Assembly (NCBI GenBank): GCA_015066785.1
Contig: SVNT01000002.1
Coordinates: 186,001-250,000, forward strand
Length of the DNA stretch: 64,000 bases
From: Ruminococcus sp.
Lineage (GTDB): Bacteria > Bacillota > Clostridia > Oscillospirales > Ruminococcaceae
Direction of reading: 5' to 3'
The notes beneath the pieces are model-generated. The model saw nothing but the letters and a program-made list of their open reading frames with translations. It had not been told where the DNA came from and ran no database searches. A program made the position numbers and the translations under genes. Positions within the stretch are counted from its first letter, which is position 1; each line of letters begins with the position of its first letter. Below, in pieces: positions 1 through 8,701 of this stretch.

Positions 1-588
1 ACACAGGCAGAGGTTATCTGCGACAATCTTAAAATACCTGCAATCTCAACGGGAAATATGCTCCGTGAGGCTGTAAAGAACGGCACAAAGTGCGGTCTTG
101 AAGCCAAGTCCTACATGGACAGCGGTGCTCTCGTTCCCGACGAGGTTGTTATAGGAATACTCAAGGACAGAATTTCCGAGGAAGACTGCAAGGATGGTTA
201 CATTCTTGACGGTTTCCCGAGAACAGTTCCTCAGGCAGAGGCACTCGACAGCATGGGCGTCAAGATTGACAAGGTGCTCGAAATTGCAGTTGCCGACGAA
301 ACAATCACACAGCGTCTTTCAGGCCGCCGTGTATGTGAGGACTGCGGAAATTCATACCACATCGACTTCAAACCCACAAAGGTTGAAGGCGTATGCGACA
401 AGTGCGGCGGAAAGGCTGTACAGAGAAAGGACGACGCTCCCGAAACTGTACTTTCACGCCTTAAAACCTACCACGAGCTTACAGCTCCTCTCAAGGACTT
501 CTACGCTGCAAAGGGAATCCTTGTAACAGTTGAAGGACAGGACACGGTAGAGGACACATCAAAACTCGTACTTGAGGCATTAAAGTAA
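1..588 (+). CDS. adk: Adenylate kinase, 5' end outside window
   Basis: Adenylate kinase makes two ADP from ATP and AMP in the cytosol. The frame is open from base 1 and enters at a TQAEVICDNL stretch that normally follows the P-loop GxxGxGKGTQ, so only about the first 15-20 residues are missing. AMP-site residues follow (STGNMLREAV), then DGFPRT and the LID domain with a four-cysteine zinc site of the Gram-positive long form (CEDCGNSYH, CDKCGG). The stop is 2 bases before the map start, as in the usual secY-adk-map-infA order. Family identity is clear; the 5' truncation is only the window edge. Confidence 0.97.
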   Translation, partial: TQAEVICDNLKIPAISTGNMLREAVKNGTKCGLEAKSYMDSGALVPDEVVIGILKDRISEEDCKDGYILDGFPRTVPQAEALDSMGVKIDKVLEIAVADETITQRLSGRRVCEDCGNSYHIDFKPTKVEGVCDKCGGKAVQRKDDAPETVLSRLKTYHELTAPLKDFYAAKGILVTVEGQDTVEDTSKLVLEALK

Positions 589-590
589 TT

Positions 591-1340
591 ATGATAAACA
601 TTAAATCTGCATCTGAAATTGCAAAAATGAAAACTGCCGGAAGGATAACGGGCGAGGCGCTCAAGCTCGCGGGCGAGAGCATCCGTCCCGGAATGTCCAC
701 CAAAGAGTTGGACACCATAATCCACGATTACATCGTGAGCTGTGGTGCCACTCCGAGTTTTCTCGGCTACGGCGGATTCACGGGAAGTGCCTGCATCTCT
801 ATCAATGAAGAGGTAATCCACGGAATTCCCGGAAAGAGAAAAATTCTCGACGGCGATATAGTCAGCGTTGACGTGGGAGCGTATATAGACGGATTCCACG
901 GTGACAGCGCAAGAACCTTCGTAGTCGGAAAAATTCCAAGTGAGGTCGAGGAACTGCTCAAAGTCACGGAAGAGGCTCTGTTCAGGGGCATCGAAAAGGC
1001 TGTCGCAGGGAATCGTATCGGCGATATTTCACACGCAATAGAAGAGCATGTCCGCAAATACAACTTCGGCATAGTGAAGGAGTATATCGGGCACGGTGTG
1101 GGCAGGGACCTCCACGAAGAACCCGAAGTTCCGAATTACGGAAAATCGGGGCACGGCCCGAGGCTTTATCCCGGAATGGTAATTGCCATTGAACCGATGA
1201 TAAACCTCAAAGGTGACGGAGTGAGAACCCTCAAGGACGGCTGGACTGTCGTTACCAAGTCGGGAACGGCGTCGGCACACTTCGAACACACCATAGCAAT
1301 AACGAACGATAAGCCTATTATCTTGACGAAAGTAGACTAG
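591..1340 (+). CDS. map: Methionine aminopeptidase type I
   Basis: Removes the initiator methionine from nascent proteins. The 249-residue product has the type I length and the five metal ligands in order: Asp in VSVDVGAYIDGFHGD (two Asp), His in YIGHGVGRDLHEEP, Glu in IAIEPM and Glu in FEHTIAI. It starts 2 bases after the adk stop, which implies translational coupling in the ribosomal operon. A peptide deformylase (53545-53955) supplies the preceding step elsewhere in the window. Confidence 0.97.
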   Translation: MINIKSASEIAKMKTAGRITGEALKLAGESIRPGMSTKELDTIIHDYIVSCGATPSFLGYGGFTGSACISINEEVIHGIPGKRKILDGDIVSVDVGAYIDGFHGDSARTFVVGKIPSEVEELLKVTEEALFRGIEKAVAGNRIGDISHAIEEHVRKYNFGIVKEYIGHGVGRDLHEEPEVPNYGKSGHGPRLYPGMVIAIEPMINLKGDGVRTLKDGWTVVTKSGTASAHFEHTIAITNDKPIILTKVD

Positions 1341-1349
1341 GAGGGCGTT

Positions 1350-1604
1350 ATGATGCTCACCAGAGGACAGCTTGTGCAGGCAACTGCAGGTGGCGAAAAG
1401 GGTGAGTGGTTCGCAGTCCTTTACGAAAAGGACGGATATGCATATCTCATCAACGGGAAAAGGCACCGTGCCGATAACCCGAAGAAAAAGAACATAAAGC
1501 ATATCAGCGCCACAAAGACCATTCTCGGCGAAAGCGAGCTGACAGACAATAAGCTAAGAAAGGCTCTCAACAGAATAAAGAACGAGCCTGCCGTAACCAA
1601 TTAA
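1350..1604 (+). CDS. KOW-domain RNA-binding protein (L14e/L6e-like)
   Basis: Small basic protein (84 residues) of the KOW-domain RNA-binding group that Clostridia carry between map and infA. The N-terminal part (LTRGQLVQATAGGEKGEWFAVL) is the KOW-type beta barrel start, and the PKKKNIKHIS block is the family's conserved basic motif. A GGAGGG stands just upstream; two successive ATG codons (1350, 1353) make the start ambiguous by one residue. The position in the ribosomal operon suggests a ribosome-linked role, but the exact function is not known to me. Confidence 0.85.
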   Translation: MMLTRGQLVQATAGGEKGEWFAVLYEKDGYAYLINGKRHRADNPKKKNIKHISATKTILGESELTDNKLRKALNRIKNEPAVTN

Positions 1605-1619
1605 ATTTGGGAGGTAAAT

Positions 1620-1838
1620 ATGTCTAAAGAAGACGTAATCGAAATTGAAGGAACCGTTCTCGAAGCACTCCCGAACGCAATGTTCCAGGTGGAGCTTTCG
1701 AACGGTCACAAGATACTTGCCCATGTTTCAGGCAAGCTCCGTATGAACTATATCCGTATAGTTCCCGGGGATAAGGTAACAGTTGAAATGTCACCTTATG
1801 ACTTGTCAAAGGGCAGGATTACTTGGAGAGCGAAGTAA
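1620..1838 (+). CDS. infA: Translation initiation factor IF-1
   Basis: IF-1 binds the A site of the 30S subunit during initiation. The 72-residue length is exactly typical, and the whole product is one S1/OB fold: [20 protein letters not shown], then [13 protein letters not shown], and [11 protein letters not shown] at the end. A GGGAGG Shine-Dalgarno stands at 1610-1615. Order map, KOW protein, infA, rpmJ is the standard Clostridia arrangement. Confidence 0.97.
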   Translation: MSKEDVIEIEGTVLEALPNAMFQVELSNGHKILAHVSGKLRMNYIRIVPGDKVTVEMSPYDLSKGRITWRAK

Positions 1839-2104
<266 letters not shown>

Positions 2105-2136
2105 TTAAGACCTAATTTATGGAGGTGTAGCTAAAA

Positions 2137-2505
2137 ATGGCAAGAATTGCTGGTATAGACATGCCCAAGGATAAGAGAGTTGAAATCGGACTCACTTACA
2201 TCTACGGCATCGGTCGTAAGTCTGCAGAGAACATTCTCGCAGCAACAGGTATCAACCCCGATACAAGAGTAAAGGACCTTACAGAAGACGATTTTGCAAA
2301 GCTCCGTGAAGAGATCGACAAGAACTACACAGTTGAAGGTGACCTTCGCCGTGAAGTTGCTCTCAACATCAAGAGACTTGTAGAAATCCAGTGCTACAGA
2401 GGCGTTCGTCACCGCAAGGGTCTCCCCGTAAGAGGACAGAGAACAAAGACAAACGCAAGAACCCGTAAGGGCCCCGTTAAGACAATCGCTAACAAGAAGA
2501 AGTAA
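2137..2505 (+). CDS. rpsM: Ribosomal protein S13
   Basis: Small-subunit head protein at the subunit interface. The 122-residue product starts [20 protein letters not shown] and has the [11 protein letters not shown] helix-turn region and the basic [19 protein letters not shown] tail that contacts tRNA and 16S rRNA. A GGAGGTG lies before the start. It is followed 15 bases later by rpsK, in the conserved rpsM-rpsK-rpsD-rpoA-rplQ order. Confidence 0.98.
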   Translation: MARIAGIDMPKDKRVEIGLTYIYGIGRKSAENILAATGINPDTRVKDLTEDDFAKLREEIDKNYTVEGDLRREVALNIKRLVEIQCYRGVRHRKGLPVRGQRTKTNARTRKGPVKTIANKKK

Positions 2506-2520
2506 GGAGGGAAATGAACA

Positions 2521-2922
2521 ATGGCACAGGCAAAGGGAAAAAAGACTGTTGTTAGACGCCGCCGTGAAAAGAAGAACATCGAAAACGGTGCTGTTCATAT
2601 CCAGTCTACTTTCAACAACACAATCGTTACAATTACAGATACACAGGGTAATGCAATCTCATGGGCATCTGCAGGCGGACTCGGCTTCAGAGGCTCAAGA
2701 AAGTCTACTCCTTTCGCAGCTCAGACAGCAACAGAAGTTGCAGCAAAGGCAGCTATGGAGCATGGTCTCAAGAACGTAGAAGTATACGTTAAGGGACCCG
2801 GAGCAGGAAGAGAAGCAGCAATCAGAGCATTGCAGACAGTAGGTCTTGAAGTTCGTCTCATCAAGGACGTTACTCCGATTCCTCACAACGGATGTCGTCC
2901 TCCCAAGAGAAGACGTGTCTAA
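2521..2922 (+). CDS. rpsK: Ribosomal protein S11
   Basis: Platform protein of the 30S subunit. The 133-residue product shows the family blocks [42 protein letters not shown] and [15 protein letters not shown], and ends [16 protein letters not shown], the normal S11 terminus. A GGAGGG precedes the ATG. Complete and ordinary. Confidence 0.98.
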   Translation: MAQAKGKKTVVRRRREKKNIENGAVHIQSTFNNTIVTITDTQGNAISWASAGGLGFRGSRKSTPFAAQTATEVAAKAAMEHGLKNVEVYVKGPGAGREAAIRALQTVGLEVRLIKDVTPIPHNGCRPPKRRRV

Positions 2923-2943
2923 TACTAGGAGGTGTAATAAGAA

Positions 2944-3585
2944 ATGGCTAGATATACCGGTGCAGTATGCAGACAGTGCAGAAGAGAAGAAAAGAAGCTC
3001 TTCCTCAAGGGAGAGAGATGCTACTCTGACAAGTGCGCTATCGCAGAAAACAACAAGGAAAAAAGACAGGGAACTCCCGGCCAGCACGGCCAGAGCAGAA
3101 AGAAGCAGTCCGAATACGGACTTCAGCTTCGTGCTAAGCAGAGAACAAGAAGATACTACGGTGTTCTCGAAGGACAGTTCTACCACTACTTCGAGCTCGC
3201 TGAAAAGATGCAGGGTAAGGCCGGTGAAAACCTCCTTCAGATTCTTGAATCACGCCTTGACAATGTAGTATACAGACTTGGTCTCGCAAGCTCAAGAGCA
3301 CAGGCAAGACAGCTCGTTGTTCACGGTCATTACACAGTAAACGGCAAGAGAGTAAACATCCCTTCATACCGTGTAAAGCCCGGCGACACTGTTGCACTCT
3401 GCGACAAGAGCAAGGCACTTGACAGCATGAAGGCTCTCGTTGAAGCTAACAGCGCAAGACCTATCCCTATGTGGCTCGAATACAACAAGGACGCTCTCAC
3501 AGCAAAGGTTACACGCCTTGCTAACAGAGATGAAATCGACCTTGATGTTGAAGAACAGCTCATCGTCGAATTGTATTCTAAGTAA
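2944..3585 (+). CDS. rpsD: Ribosomal protein S4, zinc-ribbon form
   Basis: Primary 16S-binding protein that nucleates 30S assembly. The 213-residue product has a four-cysteine N-terminal zinc site (C9, C12, C26, C31) seen in C+ S4 forms, and an S4 RNA-binding domain around residues 95-160 ([37 protein letters not shown]). The longer body with [11 protein letters not shown] is typical of clostridial S4. GGAGGTG precedes the start. Confidence 0.97.
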   Translation: MARYTGAVCRQCRREEKKLFLKGERCYSDKCAIAENNKEKRQGTPGQHGQSRKKQSEYGLQLRAKQRTRRYYGVLEGQFYHYFELAEKMQGKAGENLLQILESRLDNVVYRLGLASSRAQARQLVVHGHYTVNGKRVNIPSYRVKPGDTVALCDKSKALDSMKALVEANSARPIPMWLEYNKDALTAKVTRLANRDEIDLDVEEQLIVELYSK

Positions 3586-3675
3586 TACGGATAAAAATAT
3601 CGGGAAAGCGTGGGTCATACTGCGTTTTCCGATATGCATGAGAATAAAAATTGCGAATACAGGAGGGTTTTGTGA

Positions 3676-4638
3676 ATGCTTGAAAAAATCGAGAAGCCAG
3701 ATATAGAAACAGCCGAACTCAAGGCAGACGGAACTTACGGTAAATTTGTCGTTTCCCCGCTTGAGCGCGGTTACGGTATCACCCTGGGCAACAGCCTCAG
3801 ACGTGTACTGCTCTCCTCGCTTCCTGGTGTAGCTGTAACATCTGTAAAGATTGAAGGCGTACATCACGAATTATCAACAATCCCCAATGTCAAGGAAGAT
3901 GTTACTGAAATCATCCTTAATATAAAGGGACTTACTGCAAAGCTTTACAGCGAAGGCCCCAAGACAATCTTTATCGAGGCTGAAGGCGAAGGCGAAGTCA
4001 CAGCAGGTGACATCAAGGCAGATTCAGAGGTTGACATCCTCAACCCCGGAATGCACATCGCAACACTCGGTAAGGACGCTAAGCTCTTCATGGAAATCGT
4101 TGTTGACAGAGGCCGTGGATACGTTTCTGCAGAGAAGAACAAGAAGAACTTCCCCAGCAACGTTGACATCGACACTATTGCGGTTGACTCAATCTACACA
4201 CCTGTACTCAAGGTGAACTACAAGGTTGACAACACCCGTGTAGGTCAGATAACCGATTTCGACAAGCTTACACTTGAGGTATGGACAGACGGAACAATTT
4301 CCGCAAAGGAAGCTATATCGCTTGCAGCTAAATTCCTCAAGGACCACCTTGAATCGTTCATCGCACTCTCAGAGGAAGCATCCAATGTAGAGATTATGGT
4401 CGAAAAGGACGACAAGGGCAAGGAAGAAGTCCTCGAAAAGACAATCGAAGAACTCGACCTCTCGGTTCGTTCATTCAACTGTCTTAAGCGTGCAGGAATC
4501 AACACTGTTGAGGACCTCGTAAACAAGTCCGAAGAAGAAATGATGAAGGTTAGAAACCTTGGTAAGAAGTCCTTCGATGAGGTTAAGGAAAAGCTCCGTG
4601 AACTCGGATTCAACCTTAGCTCAGAAGAAGAAGAATAA
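3676..4638 (+). CDS. rpoA: RNA polymerase alpha subunit
   Basis: Alpha subunit: its N-terminal domain dimerises to scaffold the polymerase and its C-terminal domain contacts UP elements and activators. The 320-residue length is typical. The N-terminal domain has [30 protein letters not shown]; the C-terminal domain begins near residue 255 with [22 protein letters not shown]. An 88-base gap from rpsD and a GGAGGG 6 bases before ATG are consistent with this start. Confidence 0.98.
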   Translation: MLEKIEKPDIETAELKADGTYGKFVVSPLERGYGITLGNSLRRVLLSSLPGVAVTSVKIEGVHHELSTIPNVKEDVTEIILNIKGLTAKLYSEGPKTIFIEAEGEGEVTAGDIKADSEVDILNPGMHIATLGKDAKLFMEIVVDRGRGYVSAEKNKKNFPSNVDIDTIAVDSIYTPVLKVNYKVDNTRVGQITDFDKLTLEVWTDGTISAKEAISLAAKFLKDHLESFIALSEEASNVEIMVEKDDKGKEEVLEKTIEELDLSVRSFNCLKRAGINTVEDLVNKSEEEMMKVRNLGKKSFDEVKEKLRELGFNLSSEEEE

Positions 4639-4670
4639 ACGAAAAGTCTTAATGTAAGGAGTGAGTTAAA

Positions 4671-5012
4671 GTGCCAGGCACAAGAAAGCTCGGAAGACCG
4701 ACTGACCATAGAAAAGCAATGCTCAGAGCTATGGTGACATATCTTCTCGAAAACGGCCAGATTGAAACAACAGTTACAAGAGCAAAGGAAGTTCGCTCAA
4801 TGGCTGAGAAGATGATTACAATCGCAAAGACAAACGATTTGCAGGCAAAGCGCCAGGTAATGTCATATGTTACTAAGGAAGATGTTGCAAAGAAGCTCTT
4901 TGACGAAATTTCACCCAAGTACGCAGAGCGTAACGGCGGATACACAAGAATCATCAAGATTGGTCCCCGTCGTGGAGACGCTGCTGAAATGGCTATCATT
5001 CAGCTCGTATAA
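4671..5012 (+). CDS. rplQ: Ribosomal protein L17
   Basis: Large-subunit protein near the exit tunnel. The 113-residue product starts [20 protein letters not shown], the usual L17 start, here from a GTG codon with AAGGAG upstream. It ends in the normal [12 protein letters not shown]. It is the last gene of the ribosomal operon and is followed by a strong hairpin. Confidence 0.97.
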   Translation: MPGTRKLGRPTDHRKAMLRAMVTYLLENGQIETTVTRAKEVRSMAEKMITIAKTNDLQAKRQVMSYVTKEDVAKKLFDEISPKYAERNGGYTRIIKIGPRRGDAAEMAIIQLV

Positions 5013-5056
5013 GGTTGGCAAAAAGGCGTGACCGCACAGGCGGTACGCCGTTGAGA

Positions 5057-5128
5057 AATCCCTCACTTTAAGACGAACACAAAACATTCCCGATTATGTC
5101 GGGAAGCTCGTCTTACGGTGAGGGATTT
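5057..5128 (+). terminator. Large three-tier hairpin closing the ribosomal operon
   Basis: Three nested perfect stems fold 72 bases: AAATCCCTCAC (5057-5067 region) pairs with GTGAGGGATTT (5118-5128), TAAGACGA pairs with TCGTCTTA, and TTCCCGA pairs with TCGGGAA around a short loop. The only T run is the TTTT inside the outer stem's end, so it may block or process RNA rather than act as a plain intrinsic terminator. Its place, 45 bases after rplQ, fits operon end. Confidence 0.75.
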
Positions 5129-5232
5129 TCAGTGTATAAATATTATTGAGATAGATTAGCGTTTTTTTGAACAAATGATGAAATTGCGTGAATTTGCATA
5201 AAATCCGCAACTTTTTTCTTGCTGTATGTTAA

Positions 5233-5261
5233 TTGACGACATATATAGTGTATGTTATAAT
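5233..5261 (+). promoter_or_regulatory. Sigma-A type promoter before rnhA leader
   Basis: TTGACG (5233-5238) and TATAAT (5256-5261) are separated by exactly 17 bases, a near-consensus housekeeping promoter. Predicted transcription start is near 5268, giving a leader of about 140 bases before rnhA. Confidence 0.8.
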
Positions 5262-5267
5262 AATAAC

Positions 5268-5399
5268 AGAGTTAAGGATATGAGACCCCTCTTATATTAC
5301 TTAGCTAACTATTTTTCATTGTTACCCTATACTCTCTCAATAATTTTCATGCACTGAAAGCCTTGCCAATCTGCGCAAGGCTTTTGTGTTTCTTTTTTT
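5268..5399 (+). ncRNA. Candidate small RNA or attenuated rnhA leader
   Basis: A strong promoter ends just upstream and a textbook intrinsic terminator closes the unit: AAAGCCTTGC (5357-5366), an 8-base loop, GCAAGGCTTT (5375-5384), then a T-rich tract to 5399. The rnhA Shine-Dalgarno begins at once after it. The unit is therefore either an independent RNA of about 120-130 nt or a leader that attenuates rnhA. No known RNA family was recognised, and the region has no convincing ORF. Confidence 0.45.
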
Positions 5400-5410
5400 G
5401 GAGGTACAGA

Positions 5411-5848
5411 ATGGATTTCGTTGAAATATTCACCGACGGTGCCTGCTCGGGCAACCCCGGGCCGGGAGGGTACGGTGTTATACTCCGCTTTGGCGAGCAC
5501 GAAAAGGAACTCTCCGGCGGGGAGGAGCATACGACCAACAACCGTATGGAGCTTATGGCGGTTATCACCGCACTTGAGGCTCTCAAAAGACCGTGCAGGG
5601 TATGCATCACCACCGACAGCAAATATGTCGTTGACGGAATAGAAAAGGGCTGGGCGAAAAGCTGGCGTGCAAAGGGCTGGATAAAGTCCGACAAGAAACC
5701 CGCAATCAACCCTGACCTGTGGGGAAGGCTCCTCGACCTTATCGACAGGCACGAGGTGGAATTCAGATGGGTAAAGGGCCACGCAGGACATCCCGAAAAC
5801 GAACGCTGCGACGAGCTTGCGGTGTCGTTTTATCAAAAATTTTTATAA
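5411..5848 (+). CDS. rnhA: Ribonuclease HI
   Basis: Cleaves the RNA strand of RNA-DNA hybrids in the cytosol. I place the start at 5411 because GGAGGT sits 5 bases upstream and the product then begins directly with the first beta strand ([17 protein letters not shown]); an upstream in-frame ATG at 5363 lies inside the terminator hairpin. The catalytic set is complete: D9, E47, D69, D134, with H124 in KGHAGH. At 145 residues this is the standard bacterial RNase HI length. Confidence 0.95.
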   Translation: MDFVEIFTDGACSGNPGPGGYGVILRFGEHEKELSGGEEHTTNNRMELMAVITALEALKRPCRVCITTDSKYVVDGIEKGWAKSWRAKGWIKSDKKPAINPDLWGRLLDLIDRHEVEFRWVKGHAGHPENERCDELAVSFYQKFL

Positions 5849-5954
5849 ATACTATTGATAAACAGACTAATATGGTATATAATAGGCTTGTATATGGGGA
5901 ATGCCGATTTAACGGCGTTTTACCGCGGCAATAAAGATTAAGAAGGAACTTTTG

Positions 5955-7142
5955 ATGGAAAGACGAATTTATGCGGATAACGCAGCTACGACAAAAGTAT
6001 CGCAGCCCGTACTCGATGCGATGATGCCGTTTTTTACGGAGAATTTCGGAAATGCGTCAAGCATCTACACGGAAGGACGCAACGCAAGGCGTGCACTCGA
6101 TGGCGCAAGAGAAACAATAGCGAAGGCTCTCGGCGCAGAGGCAAGTGAGATATACTTCACAAGCGGCGGGTCGGAGGCTGACAACTGGGCAATCCGTGGA
6201 ACAGCGGAAAAGCTCTCGGCGAAGGGCAAAAAGCACATAATCACTTCGGTGTTTGAGCATCATGCGGTGCTCCACACCTGCGAATATCTTGAGAAAAACG
6301 GTTTTGAAGTGACATACATTCCCGTTGACGACAAGGGACTTATCAATCCCGACGATGTGAAGAACGCAATCCGTGAGGATACTGCGCTCGTAACGATAAT
6401 GTATGCAAACAACGAAATAGGAACAATCCAGCCGATTGAAGAAATTGCGGCAATCTGCCACGAAAAAGGCGTGCTTTTCCACACGGACGCCGTGCAGGCT
6501 GTCGGCAATGTCGAAATCGATGTAAAAAAACAGGGCATAGATATGCTCTCGCTTTCGGGACATAAAATCCATGCACAGAAGGGTATCGGCATACTTTATA
6601 TGAAGAAGGGAATTTCCCTGCCGAACCTCATTCACGGTGGCGCTCAGGAGCGTGGGAAGCGTGCGGGCACCGAAAACCTCCCTGCGATTATAGGTCTTGC
6701 GAAGGCTGTCGAAATCGCAACAGAGAATATTCCCGAAAAGGCACAGAAGGTAACGGCAATGAGAAACCGTCTTATCGACGGACTTCTTGAAATACCGATG
6801 GCAAGGCTCAACGGCGACAGGGACAAGCGTCTTTGCGGAAACTGCAACGTTTCAATCGTCGGGGTAGAAGGAGAGTTCCTGCTCCTCTCGCTTGACGCAA
6901 AGGGCATATCCGCATCGTCGGGCTCGGCCTGTACATCAGGCTCTCTCGACCCGTCGCACGTTCTCCTCTCGATAGGACTCAAGCACGAGGTTGCACACGG
7001 CTCGCTCAGACTTTCTATTTCCGAGGAAACAACCGACGAGGAAATCGACTACATCATTTCCGCAGTCAAGGAAGTTGCCGAGAGAGGACGAATGATGTCT
7101 CCCCTCTGGGAACGCATCGTAAAGGGCGAGGAAATACTCTAG
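5955..7142 (+). CDS. iscS: Cysteine desulfurase (IscS/NifS type)
   Basis: PLP enzyme that takes sulfur from cysteine for Fe-S cluster building. The 395-residue product has the start [13 protein letters not shown], the PLP lysine in [14 protein letters not shown], the histidine region FHTDAVQA and the sulfur-accepting cysteine in [17 protein letters not shown], the class I (NifS/IscS) longer loop. Start chosen at ATG 5955 with AAGGAAC upstream; a TTG one codon before is possible. The scaffold gene follows 27 bases later, so the two form an operon. No IscR was seen nearby. Confidence 0.95.
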   Translation: MERRIYADNAATTKVSQPVLDAMMPFFTENFGNASSIYTEGRNARRALDGARETIAKALGAEASEIYFTSGGSEADNWAIRGTAEKLSAKGKKHIITSVFEHHAVLHTCEYLEKNGFEVTYIPVDDKGLINPDDVKNAIREDTALVTIMYANNEIGTIQPIEEIAAICHEKGVLFHTDAVQAVGNVEIDVKKQGIDMLSLSGHKIHAQKGIGILYMKKGISLPNLIHGGAQERGKRAGTENLPAIIGLAKAVEIATENIPEKAQKVTAMRNRLIDGLLEIPMARLNGDRDKRLCGNCNVSIVGVEGEFLLLSLDAKGISASSGSACTSGSLDPSHVLLSIGLKHEVAHGSLRLSISEETTDEEIDYIISAVKEVAERGRMMSPLWERIVKGEEIL

Positions 7143-7169
7143 CATTCAATAAAAAGGAGATACAGTAAT

Positions 7170-7592
7170 ATGCTTTACAGCGAAAAGGTAATGGACCACT
7201 TCACAAACCCCAGAAATGTGGGAGAAATCGAAGACGCCGACGGAATAGGCGAAGTAGGAAATGCGAAGTGCGGAGATATAATGAAAATGTACATCAAGGT
7301 CAATGACGGCGTCATCACAGACGTAAAGTTCAAGACCTTCGGCTGCGGAGCCGCAGTCGCAACATCGTCAATCGCAACGGAGATGATAAAGGGCGCAACT
7401 CTCGACGAGGCTCTCAAGCTCACAAACAAGGCGGTTGTTGAGGCTCTCGACGGACTTCCCGCAGTCAAGCTGCACTGCTCGGTACTTGCAGAGCAGGCTA
7501 TCAAGTCGGCACTTTCGGATTATTACAGCCGTCAGGGAATAGACCCCCTCCCGATTGTCGGAGAAATCGGCGAATGTGAGGCGTGTCACTAA
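7170..7592 (+). CDS. iscU: Fe-S cluster scaffold IscU/NifU N-domain
   Basis: Scaffold on which Fe-S clusters are built from sulfur given by the neighbouring desulfurase. The 140-residue product starts MLYSEKVMDHFTNPRNVGE and has the three cluster cysteines in GNAKCGD, TFGCGAA and LHCSVLA, with the Asp next to the first. The C-terminal tail carries two more cysteines (GECEACH). AAGGAG precedes the ATG. The stop codon is directly followed by a dispersed repeat element. Confidence 0.94.
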   Translation: MLYSEKVMDHFTNPRNVGEIEDADGIGEVGNAKCGDIMKMYIKVNDGVITDVKFKTFGCGAAVATSSIATEMIKGATLDEALKLTNKAVVEALDGLPAVKLHCSVLAEQAIKSALSDYYSRQGIDPLPIVGEIGECEACH

Positions 7593-8080
7593 CAGCGAGC
7601 CAGCGGCGGCGAGCCGCCGCTGGCAAGCGTATCGTACAAATCAAATAGGGTGAGTTTTTTCGCTCGGTGACGGTACGAATGATAGACTAAAATTAAAAGG
7701 GTACTGGAGAAATTCAGTACCCTTTAGTTATTGTCGCAGAGAGTTTCGCACTCTGCGGAGTGCGACCTACTTTCCGTGTGTGCGGAAAGTAGGCAAAGGC
7801 ACACTCTTGCAGAGGGCTACATTTTCCCCGCTGAACAAGTCAGCGGTTGAAAATGTTGTCGCTATATCCGTGCGGGAGAAGAAATGTCCCGCGCCCTTAG
7901 CTAGCCCTGCCAATGCGCCCGCACGGAGTGTTCCCAACCCGCACTAGTACCAGCAAGAAAAAATCGTAAGCTCTCCGCAGGAGTGTGTCTTTGATACTTT
8001 CTGCACAAGCAGAAAGTATATATCTCTCTGCGGTGGCTCACCGCAAAAAAGGGTACTGAAAAAATTTCAGTACCCTTTAA
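7593..8080 (+). repeat. Mosaic hairpin repeat, family 1, copy A
   Basis: Non-coding element filling the gap between iscU and the convergent zinc-ribbon gene. Order: a palindrome CAGCGGCGGC-ga-GCCGCCGCTG (7601-7622); a conserved end module with GGCAAGCGT and CGCTCGGTGACGG; an AAAGGGTACTG...CAGTACCCTTT hairpin (7695-7735); a core with the stem CCTACTTTCCG/CGGAAAGTAGG, an ACATTTTC...GAAAATGT stem enclosing CCGCTGA/TCAGCGG, and a CCGTGCGGG...CCCGCACGG block with TTAGCTAGCC; a tail hairpin ATACTTTCTGC/GCAGAAAGTAT; and a second GGGTACTG hairpin ending at 8080. Compared with copies B-D it lacks about 140 bases between runs of A, and it lacks the right inverted end. Confidence 0.85.
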
Positions 8081-8088
8081 ATCATATC

Positions 8089-8475
8089 TTAAAACAAGAA
8101 ATACCCCGAATATTCCGACATAGCGGCGCCCATTCCGAGAGCGAGCGGAATAACAATGCAAAGTACGGAAATTATCACGCTGATAAGCATAAGGATAAGT
8201 ATCGCCCTTGCGTAGTTCTTTCTGTTCTGATTTTCGCCTGCGCTGAACGCCCACACGAAAAGAAGAATTATGTTCACAACGGGGATGCAGAGAAGGAAGT
8301 ACATTCCTATGTACGCACCGACAGAAAGCGGCGGCGGATTGCCGTTGCCCTGCGGCATCGGGTTATATGGTGCGGCATACGGCTGCTGCACGGGTGCAGG
8401 AGCTATGTTATTTCCGCAGTGATGACAGAAAACTGAATTTTCGGGGAGCTGTGCCCCGCAGTTAGGACATACCAT
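8089..8475 (-). CDS. Zinc-ribbon membrane protein
   Basis: Small membrane protein of unknown function (128 residues). It starts with a zinc ribbon, CPNCGAQLPENSVFCHHCG (two CxxC pairs), followed by a Pro/Gln/Asn-rich linker (about residues 27-47) and two hydrophobic segments (about 52-75 and 88-118). This layout is common in Firmicutes cytosol-facing zinc-ribbon proteins with a C-terminal membrane anchor. It is convergent with iscU across repeat copy A; no partner gene helps in naming it. Confidence 0.75.
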   Translation of the reverse strand: MVCPNCGAQLPENSVFCHHCGNNIAPAPVQQPYAAPYNPMPQGNGNPPPLSVGAYIGMYFLLCIPVVNIILLFVWAFSAGENQNRKNYARAILILMLISVIISVLCIVIPLALGMGAAMSEYSGYFLF

Positions 8476-8552
8476 TATAAAAATCCTCCAATCATAATCA
8501 AGTCATAGGACTATAAAAAAATTATACGGTATATGTTGTATTTTGTCAAGAA

Positions 8553-8587
8553 AACAAAAGCCCCGCAGTAAATAACCTGCGGAGCTT
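8553..8587 (-). terminator. Terminator of the tRNA-Arg transcript
   Basis: Read on the minus strand, an AGCTCCGCAG...CTGCGGGGCT stem with an 8-base loop is followed by CTTTTGTTTTC. It lies just beyond the CCA end of the tRNA and is a convincing intrinsic terminator. Confidence 0.75.
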
Positions 8588-8588
8588 C

Positions 8589-8663
8589 TGGCACCCCCAG
8601 CGGGAATCGAACCCACAACTAATCCTTAGGAGGGATTTATTATATCCATTTAACTATAGGGGC
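8589..8663 (-). tRNA. tRNA-Arg (anticodon CCU)
   Basis: Minus-strand cloverleaf of 75 bases including an encoded CCA. The acceptor arm is GCCCCTA pairing TGGGGGT with a G-U at position 1-72; the anticodon stem AATCC/GGATT holds the loop CTCCTAA with anticodon CCT; the T arm contains GGGTTCGATTCCCG in the order expected. Discriminator base is G. It lies 38 bases downstream of glyQS on the same strand and may share its transcript. Confidence 0.95.
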
Positions 8664-8668
8664 ATATA

Positions 8669-8701
8669 AGCCTCCGTCTTTTGTGACGGAGGCGTTGTTT
8701 T
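8669..8701. terminator. Hairpin between glyQS and tRNA-Arg
   Basis: GCCTCCGTC and GACGGAGGC form a perfect 9-bp stem with a 6-base loop. On the minus strand the following bases are only CTTATATG, a weak T run, so glyQS transcripts may partly read through into the tRNA. Confidence 0.5.

Noticed and set aside
7901-8254. Minus-strand frames inside family 1 repeats (also 36389-36778 and 41774-42061) with similar translations
   Set aside because: The similarity is the result of the shared DNA repeat. They have no ribosome sites, run through hairpins and terminators, and differ in frame and length between copies.
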